DNA of 64,000 nt from contig JBNMQM010000002.1 in the NCBI GenBank assembly GCA_051278195.1, positions 62,001 to 126,000 of the forward strand, given 5' to 3'. The notes under the pieces were generated by a model. The model saw only the letters and a list, made by a program, of their open reading frames with translations. It searched no databases and was not told where the DNA came from. Numbering within the stretch: the first letter of the stretch is position 1; every line of letters begins with the position of its first letter. Shown here piece after piece: positions 54,875-62,698 of this stretch. The position numbers were made by a program, and so were the translations under genes. This stretch comes from JAHRVQ01 sp051278195. Lineage in GTDB: Bacteria > Pseudomonadota > Gammaproteobacteria > Pseudomonadales > Azotimanducaceae.

Positions 54875-55620
54875 CGGACTATCTCCATGGTTTCAAGTGG
54901 CGAGCGCTGAGCCTGTATGAATCGCCGTACAAAATCATCCGCTGGCGCACGCAACAACTGCTCCATTTTGCCTTGCTGTACGATTCGGCCATCGCGCAGA
55001 AGGACTACGGTATCCCCGAAGAAAGCGGCCTCACCCAAATCGTGCGTTACCATCAATACCGTCTTGCCGAGATTTTCGAATATTTCGCGCAGCTCGGCTT
55101 GCAGGTCGCGCCGGATCATAGGGTCGAGCGCACCTAGTGGTTCATCGAGCAGCAATACCTCAGGGTCCAGCATCAGAGCTCGCATTAAACTTATGCGTTG
55201 CTGCTGCCCTCCGGAAAGTTGTAGCGGAAAGCGATCCAAAGCATCGACGGGAAAGTGTGTGAGCTCGGCTAGTTCGTTAATACGTGTCGCGATGCGCTCA
55301 TCCGACCAGCGCAAATGTCGCGCCATCAGCGCTGCGTTATCACGCGCAGATAGGTGAGGGAATAGTCCCCCATCCTGAATGACATAGCCCATCCGCTGAC
55401 GCAACTCTAGGAGGCGGGCCTGTTCCAGCCGTTGCCCTCCGAAATCGATGGTCCCCTCATCAGGCATTTCTAAGCCAATAATTAGCCGTAATATCGTCGA
55501 CTTACCACATCCGGACGGGCCGATCAGGACTGTTGTCTGGCCGGACGCAATGGACAAGTCACAGCCCTCAAGTGCACAGAGACCTGAGTAGTTTTTGGAG
55601 ACCTTGTTAAGTTCAAGCAT
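54871..55620 (-). CDS. ABC importer ATPase, quaternary-ammonium type
   Basis: 249 aa. Walker A GPSGCGKS at 34-41, signature LSGGQQQR, Walker B VLLLDEPLGALD and H-loop VTHD. There is no C-terminal CBS pair, which the OpuA/OpuC ATPases use for osmotic sensing, so uptake here is probably not osmotically gated. First gene of the five-gene minus-strand operon, overlapping the fused permease gene by 4 bases. Its start lies 134 bases from the divergent methyltransferase start, with no clear operator seen. Confidence 0.92.
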   Translation of the reverse strand: MLELNKVSKNYSGLCALEGCDLSIASGQTTVLIGPSGCGKSTILRLIIGLEMPDEGTIDFGGQRLEQARLLELRQRMGYVIQDGGLFPHLSARDNAALMARHLRWSDERIATRINELAELTHFPVDALDRFPLQLSGGQQQRISLMRALMLDPEVLLLDEPLGALDPMIRRDLQAELREIFENLGKTVLMVTHDLGEAAFFGDTVVLLRDGRIVQQGKMEQLLRAPADDFVRRFIQAQRSPLETMEIVR

Positions 55621-55754
55621 TGAATGGCCGGATACGAAACAGCGGGAGAATACCAGCTGAGTTGAAATATAGAGCTTTCAGTATGGATCTAATAGACACT
55701 ACGGCACGATTATATACAAAGCGAAAGCTGATTCGGAGAAAATTTAGAGTCGAC

Positions 55755-56597
55755 ATGAATATCACTGATACTCGCCAGGAAATGGCACTACTTAATGACG
55801 TCGCACCATTAGAGGGAGATCTTTATGCAGCATGTCTTCACACCTATGAGGCCGCCAGCAATCAGCGAGAGCTTATTCTGGGATGGTTCACAGACCATGT
55901 GATTCCGGACCTATCCACGGACAGTGCTTCGTTTCTAAGTGTCGGATGTGGTGCGGGTGAGCTGGATGTCGGGATTCTGGCCGCCGGGAAAAAGCATACT
56001 TCGAGCATTTCCTATGTGGGACTTGAGCCGGATCCCCGGCAGTGTAAAAAATTCATAGCCCGTATGGAACTCGCAAACGACCAAAATGTTCAGGTAGAGG
56101 CACACAATACTGACTTCGAAAAATTCACAGAGCAGCATCGTTTCGACCTCGTTCTCATGGTGCACTCGCTCTACTATATGGATGACCCTGAACAGGCGAT
56201 CCAAAACGCTCTAAATCTGGTTAATGAATCTGGCAGGCTCGTCATTCTTATTGCTTCGAATGATACCCTGAATGAACTTTCATCCTCGTTCTGGGAGATG
56301 GAGAATGGTGTTTTAACCTGGTTCAGTGAAGACCTGAGCAAGCATTTGGAAGCACTCGGTGTTCCGTTCGAGCGCAAGCGCATAGAAGCAAGACTCGATA
56401 TCACGTCGTGTTGCGAGCCGAATTCCGAGCAGGGTATTCGCATTGCAGACTTTATTGCGCAGGTTCCAACCGCAAAATTACCGCCGCGCCTGCGAAAAAT
56501 GATCTTTGGTTATCTTGAGGCAACGTCTCACCAAGATGGCGACATGCGCTGGCTACCACACAATGTTGACGCTTTTACAATCCAACAGGCCGATTAG
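55755..56597 (+). CDS. Histamine-N-methyltransferase-like SAM methyltransferase
   Basis: 280 aa from ATG 55755, chosen because it leaves a promoter gap to the divergent operon and gives almost the length of human HNMT (292). ATG 55683 and TTG 55620 are alternatives. Motif I is LSVGCGAGELD (61-71), with LMVHSLYYMDDPE, LDITSCCEPNSEQG and PPRLRKMIFGYLE matching the order of HNMT (SIGGGAGEID, IQMLYYVKD, LDISDCF, APPDLR). HNMT methylates the ring nitrogen of histamine. Bacterial relatives act on imidazoles or other amines; the substrate here is unknown. Confidence 0.85.
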   Translation: MNITDTRQEMALLNDVAPLEGDLYAACLHTYEAASNQRELILGWFTDHVIPDLSTDSASFLSVGCGAGELDVGILAAGKKHTSSISYVGLEPDPRQCKKFIARMELANDQNVQVEAHNTDFEKFTEQHRFDLVLMVHSLYYMDDPEQAIQNALNLVNESGRLVILIASNDTLNELSSSFWEMENGVLTWFSEDLSKHLEALGVPFERKRIEARLDITSCCEPNSEQGIRIADFIAQVPTAKLPPRLRKMIFGYLEATSHQDGDMRWLPHNVDAFTIQQAD

Positions 56598-56749
56598 GCT
56601 GGTTCGAAATAGATAACAGCAAACCAGCGATCATCACCCTGCCATAGGTTAACGGGTGCGAATCCTACGGACCAGGCCAACTCAATAAACCCTTTTGGGG
56701 ATACTGCCAAATTAACCATTCGAGGGCCCAATAATTCAACCAAGTTTGT
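56594..56749 (-). pseudogene. C-terminal remnant of a methyltransferase-like protein
   Basis: A minus-strand frame of about 51 codons ends with TAA at 56594-56596, overlapping the stop of the HNMT-like gene. It reads NLVELLGPRMVNLAV, then GFIELAWSVGFAPVNLWQ, then DDRWFAVIYFEPA. The end (Gly-Phe-x-Pro-x-x-Leu-Trp, then Trp-Phe-Ala-Val-x-Tyr-Phe) is the closing strand pair of a SAM methyltransferase fold. A TAG at 56750-56752 cuts the frame and nothing recognisable lies upstream, so it is a gene end left behind. No specific family is claimed. Confidence 0.5.
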
Positions 56750-56800
56750 CTAAATCATCGCTGCATTTTTCCAAGATGCAAAGGAACATAATCTAAAATG

Positions 56801-56987
56801 CCGAGAAGAAAGTCTGTCGATCTTGCGGTTTCTGAAAGTTTTTTCACACAATGAAAATATGTAAGCCGTTGTAAGCGGCGCAATGGTTCGTTAATCCTAT
56901 GGGATAGCCGGCGGTTGTTTTACAACGATCTTTACAACGACCAAGGTAAGCGGCCGGTTTAATGTGAAAGGGCCTGTTCCTGCTTAA
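56801..56987 (+). pseudogene. Decayed copy of the 3' end of a TauD-type dioxygenase gene
   Basis: The sequence aligns with 44250-44448 of the intact dioxygenase: both run CCG-GAAGAAAGTCT, CGGTTTCTGAAAG, GCGCAATGG-TCGTTA and CTATGGGATA-CCGGCG, and both end GGGCCT before the stop. By eye most bases match, but the copy has several indels, in-frame stops (after GAAAATATG and after GGTTCG) and a missing stretch near the end. Homology begins abruptly at 56801. It covers only the last ~65 codons and is in the same orientation as the intact gene. Confidence 0.82.
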
Positions 56988-56994
56988 CGAGTAT

Positions 56995-58137
56995 CTAAGG
57001 CAGTGAATAAGGCGTGCTAAGAGCGGCCCGCGCTATAGCGACGATCGTTGGACTTACAAAGGTTGTGGCATCCAGCGCGAGCACACGTTCATAACTCATG
57101 ATCGCCGTTTCGCGATTGCCCATTAGGTCCTCGAGCTGCCCCCCTGTGAGTTCATACCAGGCCAGTCCCCAGGAAGGAACGGTGGTGTTTACTGGATCGA
57201 ATTTGATTTGTTGCTGGATTCGAATGGCTTGATCTATTTGGCCCAATCCCAAATGCGCGCGTGCTGCCCAGATGTTCAATAGGTTGGTGTCGATCATATT
57301 CAGATTATTGCCATGTTCACTTGCCATATAAGTATTGATTCGTTCCAGCGTTTCAGTGAACTGGCCGTCACCTAAAATGACCGAAACGTAGCGTAATTGG
57401 AATCGCGCATTCTCAGGGTAGCGCTCGATAAGAATATCGATTTCTGACAGGGCATCCTTAACCTCCTCGTCGCTACCCCTAATCAGCAAGGTCGCATAGA
57501 TATATCGAGCGACATCGCTAAACGCGTCGTCTGATGCCATGACGTCGCGAAGGTACGGCAAGCTCTTTGCGGAACTACCCGAGGGAATAAACCACAGCAC
57601 TCTACTAAATAGTTTGATGAAGTGCGGCAGGTTGTCGGCGTAATAGTAGGCAGTGCCGAGGTACATCTTTGCTCGAATGAGATTCGGGTCTTGCTTGAGT
57701 GCAGCTTCCAGGTAGTCAATTGCCGTCGTGCCATGACGACCAGCGCGAATGTAGTTGCCCCGTATTCCGTTGTAGAAGGACAACGCGAAATGGGCTTGAC
57801 CGCAATAGTAGTCGGCGTTGTTCACGCTCGAAGCACTTGAGGCCCCAGCTTCGCACAATGCAATCAATTGGTTGGCATCGCTAATTAATTGGTCGTCAAA
57901 TCGGAGTTGGGACTCTTCCCAAGACAGCTCCGTAATAATTGTATTTAGACTGAAGGCATAGCTGGCAGGGTCCCTGGGCGCCATCCGGCGTATCCGGTCC
58001 TTAGTCTGGTTGGCGGATGCCATATCCCCTGTCAGACGAAGATTGTTACCGGCGAGCATCATCTCTTCAATCGAAGCAGCGACAGCTGTGCTGCTGATAA
58101 GAAACAACACTAGGAGGCGTACTAAATGGCTTATCAC
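56995..58137 (-). CDS. Secreted TPR-type protein
   Basis: 380 aa with a signal peptide (about 1-20, ending VAA). The rest is helical. TPR-like repeats are seen at about 130-170 (YLEAALKQDPNLIRAKMYLG) and 295-375 (AHLGLGQIDQAIRIQQ, LEDLMGNRETAIMSYERVLALD). It is probably a periplasmic scaffold of protein-protein contacts. It is divergent from the TonB receptor-phytase operon, with a shared 241-base promoter region. TPR proteins often sit next to TonB receptors, but no function is established here. Confidence 0.85.
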   Translation of the reverse strand: MISHLVRLLVLFLISSTAVAASIEEMMLAGNNLRLTGDMASANQTKDRIRRMAPRDPASYAFSLNTIITELSWEESQLRFDDQLISDANQLIALCEAGASSASSVNNADYYCGQAHFALSFYNGIRGNYIRAGRHGTTAIDYLEAALKQDPNLIRAKMYLGTAYYYADNLPHFIKLFSRVLWFIPSGSSAKSLPYLRDVMASDDAFSDVARYIYATLLIRGSDEEVKDALSEIDILIERYPENARFQLRYVSVILGDGQFTETLERINTYMASEHGNNLNMIDTNLLNIWAARAHLGLGQIDQAIRIQQQIKFDPVNTTVPSWGLAWYELTGGQLEDLMGNRETAIMSYERVLALDATTFVSPTIVAIARAALSTPYSLP

Positions 58138-58218
58138 GGCAAGTTTTCAACGCTGGTACGAACACTAATCATAGGTTAGCTAAGCTATTTCGGGGTTAAA
58201 TTTTACCTTTAAGACCGC

Positions 58219-58269
58219 CTTAATTGAATCTTAATTTCATGTGAGGAGTGTGTTAATTCAATCTTTACA
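58219..58269. promoter_or_regulatory. CTTAATT-like heptamers in 11-bp phase, candidate response-regulator sites
   Basis: CTTAATT at 58219, CTTAATT at 58230, GTTAATT at 58252 and CTTTACA at 58263 all start on one 11-bp register. Direct heptamers at 11-bp spacing are how OmpR/PhoB-class regulators bind. The site lies between the divergent TPR gene and the receptor-phytase operon, whose likely purpose is phosphorus supply. The heptamers do not match the E. coli Pho box (CTGTCAT) closely. Confidence 0.4.
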
Positions 58270-58378
58270 GCCGCACTTTATTGTCCGCGTCAGTCGTTGG
58301 TCGATGGGGCTTCGTTTTAGGTGTTTTCGAAACTAAACGGAGATGACCGACATTGATTGCTTATTAGAGTGAAGATAA

Positions 58379-61000
58379 ATGAAATATTGGTTTTCAAGTG
58401 TAGTGTCAGCATTTGTGCTTTTGCCTAGTATAACCTGGGCAAATAATGAAGCTCTCTATAACGAAAGTGGTGATGAACAGGGCGAAAAAAGTGACATTGA
58501 AAATGTCATTGTGGTCGGGCAGCGAGCCATGATGCAAAACGCTTTGAACCGACAGCGCAACGATGATCTGATCAAAAGTGTTGTGACTCGAGATGCCATA
58601 GGTCAGTTTCCGGATCAGAATGTTGCTGAAGCAGTCCGTCGTTTGGCGGGTGTGAATGTCCTAAATGATCAAGGAGAGGGCAGGTTCATTGCGATTCGTG
58701 GCCTAGACCCTAGCCTGAACGCTGCATCTGTTAACGGTAGTCGGATTCCGTCTCCGGAGTCAGATAGTCGTGCAGTAGCACTTGATGTCATCCCTTCGGA
58801 ATTGGTGGAAAGCATCGAAGTCATCAAAACATTGTTGCCGGATATGGACGCAGACACCATTGGTGCAGCGATTCGAATCAACACCACTAACTCATTGCAA
58901 CGTGACGAACCGTTTTATGCGCTTAAACTTGAGTCTTCCTACAATGACCTAAACGGCCAGACGTCACCCAAGGTGAGTGTAGATTTTGTCTATCCTTTCA
59001 GTGAAAAGTTGGGTGTGGCTGGTGGTTTTTCTTACAACAAGCGCGATACCTCGACGGATAATGTAGAGGCTGAAGGTTGGGATGTCACTGACTCTGGGAT
59101 CACCTTTGCTGACGCTGTTGAGTACCGCGATTACGATGTCGAACGCAAAAGAGTTGGTGCGTCCTTTTCGATTGATTACCGAGTGGATGATTCGACGAGC
59201 GTATATGCACGAACGCTCTACAGTCTCTTCGATGACACGGAACAGCGGCGTCGCCTGGTCTTTGAAATGGACGAAGAGCCGACGATCGGCACAAGTTCTT
59301 CAGCGTCCTTCTTTTCCGATGATGGTGAAATTTCAGTACGCCGAGGTCTCAAGGATCGATTCGAATCCCAGCAGATTTTTTCCCTCGAGTTAGGCGGTAT
59401 CACAACTACGGGTGACTGGACGATAGAGTATAAGGCTTCCTACGCAAGTGCCGAAGAAGAGGAAACTGACACTCAAGATCCGACTCGGTTTCGAAACGAC
59501 TTCGATGCTGCGGGCGACCTTGCGCTGACTTTCGACTATGCCAACATAGAATTACCGGTCTTCGCGGTCACAGCAGGGCAATCTGCATTTGATGACCCAG
59601 CGACCTATGCATTCAACAAAACTGAGCTAGTTGAAGGCCTTGCAGAAGACGATGAAGTCGCATTTCAGCTTGATATCACGCGAGAATTGGCGGTTGCTCA
59701 GGGTGACCTGAGGGTCAAGTTCGGTACAAAGATTCGGCAAAGAGAAAAATCATTCGATCTGTTCCTACAGGTATTCGATGATTTTTCAGGCAGCTATACG
59801 CTTGCTGATGTTGCCGGACGACAGTCGTACGATCTTGCGCAGTTGGGTGCGTTGCCGGACCTAGGTGCAACGCGAGGCTTTAACAGCGCAAACCTCTCAA
59901 GTTTTGAACTCAACGCGCTAGATACTGCCTTTGAATCAGCTATCGAAGACTACGCAGTAGAGGAAGACATTTATGCGGCCTACGTCATGGGTTTCTACGA
60001 ACTAGACAGGTGGACGGTAGCGGGCGGGGTGCGCATTGAGCGAACTGAAAATGCAATGCAAGGTAGTTTGGTCGAACTGGTTGAAGAGGATGGCACGCGC
60101 AATGGCGTTGTCTTAACTGAAGATGCTGTATTTACTACAGCGCGAGCTTTCACTAACGAATATACTGATGTCCTGCCAAGCATGAGCTTACGCTACAATG
60201 CGGGCAGTGATTTAGTCTTGCGTGGTGGATTTTTCAAGAGTGTCGTGCGACCTGGTATTAGCAAGCTGGCACCAAGGTTTATCGTCGAAGAAGCAGATGA
60301 CGGTGAGCGAGAGGGAGAGTTTGGTAATCCAAACCTTGATCCCCTTTCTGCTTGGAACTATGACCTAAGTGCAGAGTGGTATTTCAAGCCGGAGGCTGTT
60401 TTCCAGGTCGGTGTCTTCTATAAGACCATAGACGATTTCATTGTGGAGGTCGAATTTGAATCAGGAGATGCCCCATTTATGGGAGTTTACAATGGCGTAG
60501 CATTTGACGAAGCGCTGATTCCACTTAACGGTGACGACGCAACGGTAACAGGCTTTGAAATAGCCTACCAACAAGCATTGACTGAACTACCCGCACCCTT
60601 TGATGGTTTGCTCGTGAGTGTGAATTACACCTACACCGATGCCGAAGGTGACATTGGTGGTCGAACGATACCTTTGCCAGCAGCGAGTAAAAACAACTAC
60701 AACGCAATGCTGGGTTACGAGCGCGGACCCTTAAGTGTCCGTTTGACTGCGACTTATCGCGATGAGTATCTCGATGAGCTCGGCGGGTCTGCAAATGAAG
60801 ATCGATATGTTAAAGACCACACCCAGTTCGATGTTTCTGCCAGCTATAGAATGACGGAAAACTTCCGTGTTTATGCGCAGTTAGTGAACCTGGGCGATGA
60901 ACCTTACCTGGCGTTTCAGAATGGTCCTAATGGTGATCAGTTGCTGCAATACGAAGAGTATTCATGGACTGGGAAGTTTGGCATTCAGGCGACATTTTAG
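58379..61000 (+). CDS. TonB-dependent receptor (outer membrane), paired with phytase
   Basis: 873 aa. Signal peptide 1-21 (TWA end). A TonB box lies at about 41-47 (IENVIVV). The plug has QNVAEAVRRLAGVNVLND and FIAIRGLDPSLNAASVNG; barrel strands follow to the C-terminal FGIQATF. The pattern fits the Caulobacter/Xanthomonas-type receptor family (TIGR01782-like). With the phytase 2 bases downstream, the substrate is probably inositol phosphate or an Fe-phytate complex. The promoter region carries 11-bp-phased repeats. Confidence 0.92.
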   Translation: MKYWFSSVVSAFVLLPSITWANNEALYNESGDEQGEKSDIENVIVVGQRAMMQNALNRQRNDDLIKSVVTRDAIGQFPDQNVAEAVRRLAGVNVLNDQGEGRFIAIRGLDPSLNAASVNGSRIPSPESDSRAVALDVIPSELVESIEVIKTLLPDMDADTIGAAIRINTTNSLQRDEPFYALKLESSYNDLNGQTSPKVSVDFVYPFSEKLGVAGGFSYNKRDTSTDNVEAEGWDVTDSGITFADAVEYRDYDVERKRVGASFSIDYRVDDSTSVYARTLYSLFDDTEQRRRLVFEMDEEPTIGTSSSASFFSDDGEISVRRGLKDRFESQQIFSLELGGITTTGDWTIEYKASYASAEEEETDTQDPTRFRNDFDAAGDLALTFDYANIELPVFAVTAGQSAFDDPATYAFNKTELVEGLAEDDEVAFQLDITRELAVAQGDLRVKFGTKIRQREKSFDLFLQVFDDFSGSYTLADVAGRQSYDLAQLGALPDLGATRGFNSANLSSFELNALDTAFESAIEDYAVEEDIYAAYVMGFYELDRWTVAGGVRIERTENAMQGSLVELVEEDGTRNGVVLTEDAVFTTARAFTNEYTDVLPSMSLRYNAGSDLVLRGGFFKSVVRPGISKLAPRFIVEEADDGEREGEFGNPNLDPLSAWNYDLSAEWYFKPEAVFQVGVFYKTIDDFIVEVEFESGDAPFMGVYNGVAFDEALIPLNGDDATVTGFEIAYQQALTELPAPFDGLLVSVNYTYTDAEGDIGGRTIPLPAASKNNYNAMLGYERGPLSVRLTATYRDEYLDELGGSANEDRYVKDHTQFDVSASYRMTENFRVYAQLVNLGDEPYLAFQNGPNGDQLLQYEEYSWTGKFGIQATF

Positions 61001-61002
61001 AG

Positions 61003-62238
61003 ATGAAAGTTATGAACAATTTACACAAGCGAACGATTATTGGAATGATAACCTCGTCTTTACTCATTGGCTGTGCGCAGAATTCACAACCTCTTGAGTC
61101 GAAACCAGAGGAGTCAAAGCCAACTGAGTTACAACGCCAACTTCAACTTCGGATCGGAGCGCAGTCAGAGTTCATAGAGCTGCCGGAAGATGAGCAGAGG
61201 GAGAACTTTGCCTATACCGATCGTGGGGTAGTACCGACGGTAGCGGCACGTTTCGAGACGCAGCCCGTGACCTCAAACGACGACGCTGCTGACGACCCGG
61301 CCATTTGGATTCACCCAACAGATCCCAAAAAAAGCCTGATTTTGGCCACGGATAAGAAGGCTGGTATCGGCGTGTACGATCTAGAGGGGAACTTGGTGCA
61401 ATTTGTGCCAGCCGGTTTACCGAATAATATCGACTTAAGACAAGGCGTGACGGTCGGTGATTGGGCGGGTGATCTCGCGGTTACCTCTAACAGGGAGGAT
61501 AACTCAGTGACGTTATTTAGCGTGGTCGAAACTGGCGCGAGGATCATTGGCTCATTTGCCGCAGACATAGAACCCTACGGAATCTGCCTTGGACGAGTCA
61601 GTGGTGTGTCTGCTGATGACGCCATCGTGGCTTTTGTTACCTACAAGAATGGGGTCGTAAAAGGTTATCAAATTCAGAGTGTGCACCCGGCGGTGAAAGC
61701 AATTCAGGTAGGTTCTCTGTCGTTTAGCAGTCAATTGGAGGGGTGTGTTCACCAGGATAAAACGAATCGGCTCTTTGTTGGCGAAGAAGGCGCCGGAATC
61801 TGGCAGCTGAAAACACACTTGTCCTTAGACGGGACCATTGACGGACCGAGTGAGGGAATATTTGAAGCCCCCACTCAAGTCGATAGCGTTGGTGAGTTAA
61901 CAGGACTTGTCGCAGACGTCGAAGGTGTCGCTCTTTATGATAATGGTGAACAGCAGTACCTGATAGCGTCATCCCAGGGGAATGATAGCTATGCGGTTTA
62001 TGACGCTGCCTCGCCCTATGATTTCCGCGGTCGGTTTAGAATCGGCGCTTCTGAAACAAGTGGGGTTGATGGTGCGCAGGAAACCGATGGCATCGAGGCC
62101 AATAGTGCCGCGATGGGAGAGCGGTTTCCGCTCGGTATATTCGTCGTGCAGGATGGCTTTAACGCACCGATAGGGACCAGTCAAAATTTTAAGGTCGTCG
62201 ACTGGCGCGATATTGCTCGGGCTCTAGAGTTACCTTAA
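61003..62238 (+). CDS. Beta-propeller phytase, lipoprotein
   Basis: 411 aa from ATG 61003. A lipobox LIGC puts the lipidated Cys at 24. The six-bladed BPP signatures are present: DDPAIWIHPTDP, ATDKKAGIGVYDLEG, SSQLEGCVHQD, LFVGEEGAGIWQL, DVEGVALY, LIASSQGNDSYAVYD and GAQETDGIEA, which supply the calcium and phosphate-binding residues. BPP phytases release phosphate from phytate at near-neutral pH with Ca2+. The protein probably sits on a membrane facing the periplasm or the outside. It begins 2 bases after the TonB receptor stop. An ATG at 61012 is an alternative start. Confidence 0.93.
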   Translation: MKVMNNLHKRTIIGMITSSLLIGCAQNSQPLESKPEESKPTELQRQLQLRIGAQSEFIELPEDEQRENFAYTDRGVVPTVAARFETQPVTSNDDAADDPAIWIHPTDPKKSLILATDKKAGIGVYDLEGNLVQFVPAGLPNNIDLRQGVTVGDWAGDLAVTSNREDNSVTLFSVVETGARIIGSFAADIEPYGICLGRVSGVSADDAIVAFVTYKNGVVKGYQIQSVHPAVKAIQVGSLSFSSQLEGCVHQDKTNRLFVGEEGAGIWQLKTHLSLDGTIDGPSEGIFEAPTQVDSVGELTGLVADVEGVALYDNGEQQYLIASSQGNDSYAVYDAASPYDFRGRFRIGASETSGVDGAQETDGIEANSAAMGERFPLGIFVVQDGFNAPIGTSQNFKVVDWRDIARALELP

Positions 62239-62266
62239 TGACTGACGATACCGACCCACGCTAGTA

Positions 62267-62647
62267 CTAGAACGTTCGCACACTCAACTTGTTGGCAGTG
62301 AAGTTAGGCATGGAAAACTGCTTGAAGGTTTCAGCTTTATCCATTGCTGCGGCATAGGGTTTCGGTGCGACGTTTTCGATAATGTTATTTTCCCAACCTA
62401 GGGATCATTTTAATAAGTGTTTCATTCATGGCCATATTGAAGTTGCCGTTTACGGCGTACCGTATATCACATGCCTACACGCGAGCAGGCATCCACCCGC
62501 AATAGCGTGTCCTGATACCGCTGCTATGGTTGGTTTTGGGAATTGATACAATCGTTTTAGCGTGCCACCAAACAATTGACCGAACTCGACCAAGTCGACT
62601 TTATTCATAGTCGGCAACCACTTAATGTTGAGTCCAGACGGTAAGAT
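62267..62647 (-). pseudogene. Enoyl-CoA hydratase/isomerase (crotonase) pseudogene
   Basis: On the minus strand the sequence encodes SGLNIKWLPTMNKVDLVEFG, then LYQFPKPTIAAVSGHAIAGGCLLA, the crotonase core with the first oxyanion-hole segment (SGL) and the second (GHAIAGG). It then shifts frame into YAVNGNFNMAMNETLIKMIPRLG, which stops. A further segment, PKPYAAAMDKAETFK through ANKLSVRTF, follows and stops at 62267. About 70 residues are missing in the middle and the N-terminus is gone (a TGA precedes at 62648-62650). The gene is dead by frameshift, internal deletion and truncation. Confidence 0.8.
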
Positions 62648-62698
62648 TCAAAAAGGTATAAAGTGCTTCTATACGCAGTCTTTCTATTAACCGTCTTT

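Noticed and set aside
60964..61002. Earlier ATG for the phytase inside the receptor gene
   Set aside because: It would place residues before the signal peptide and destroy the lipoprotein layout; ATG 61003 gives a normal one.
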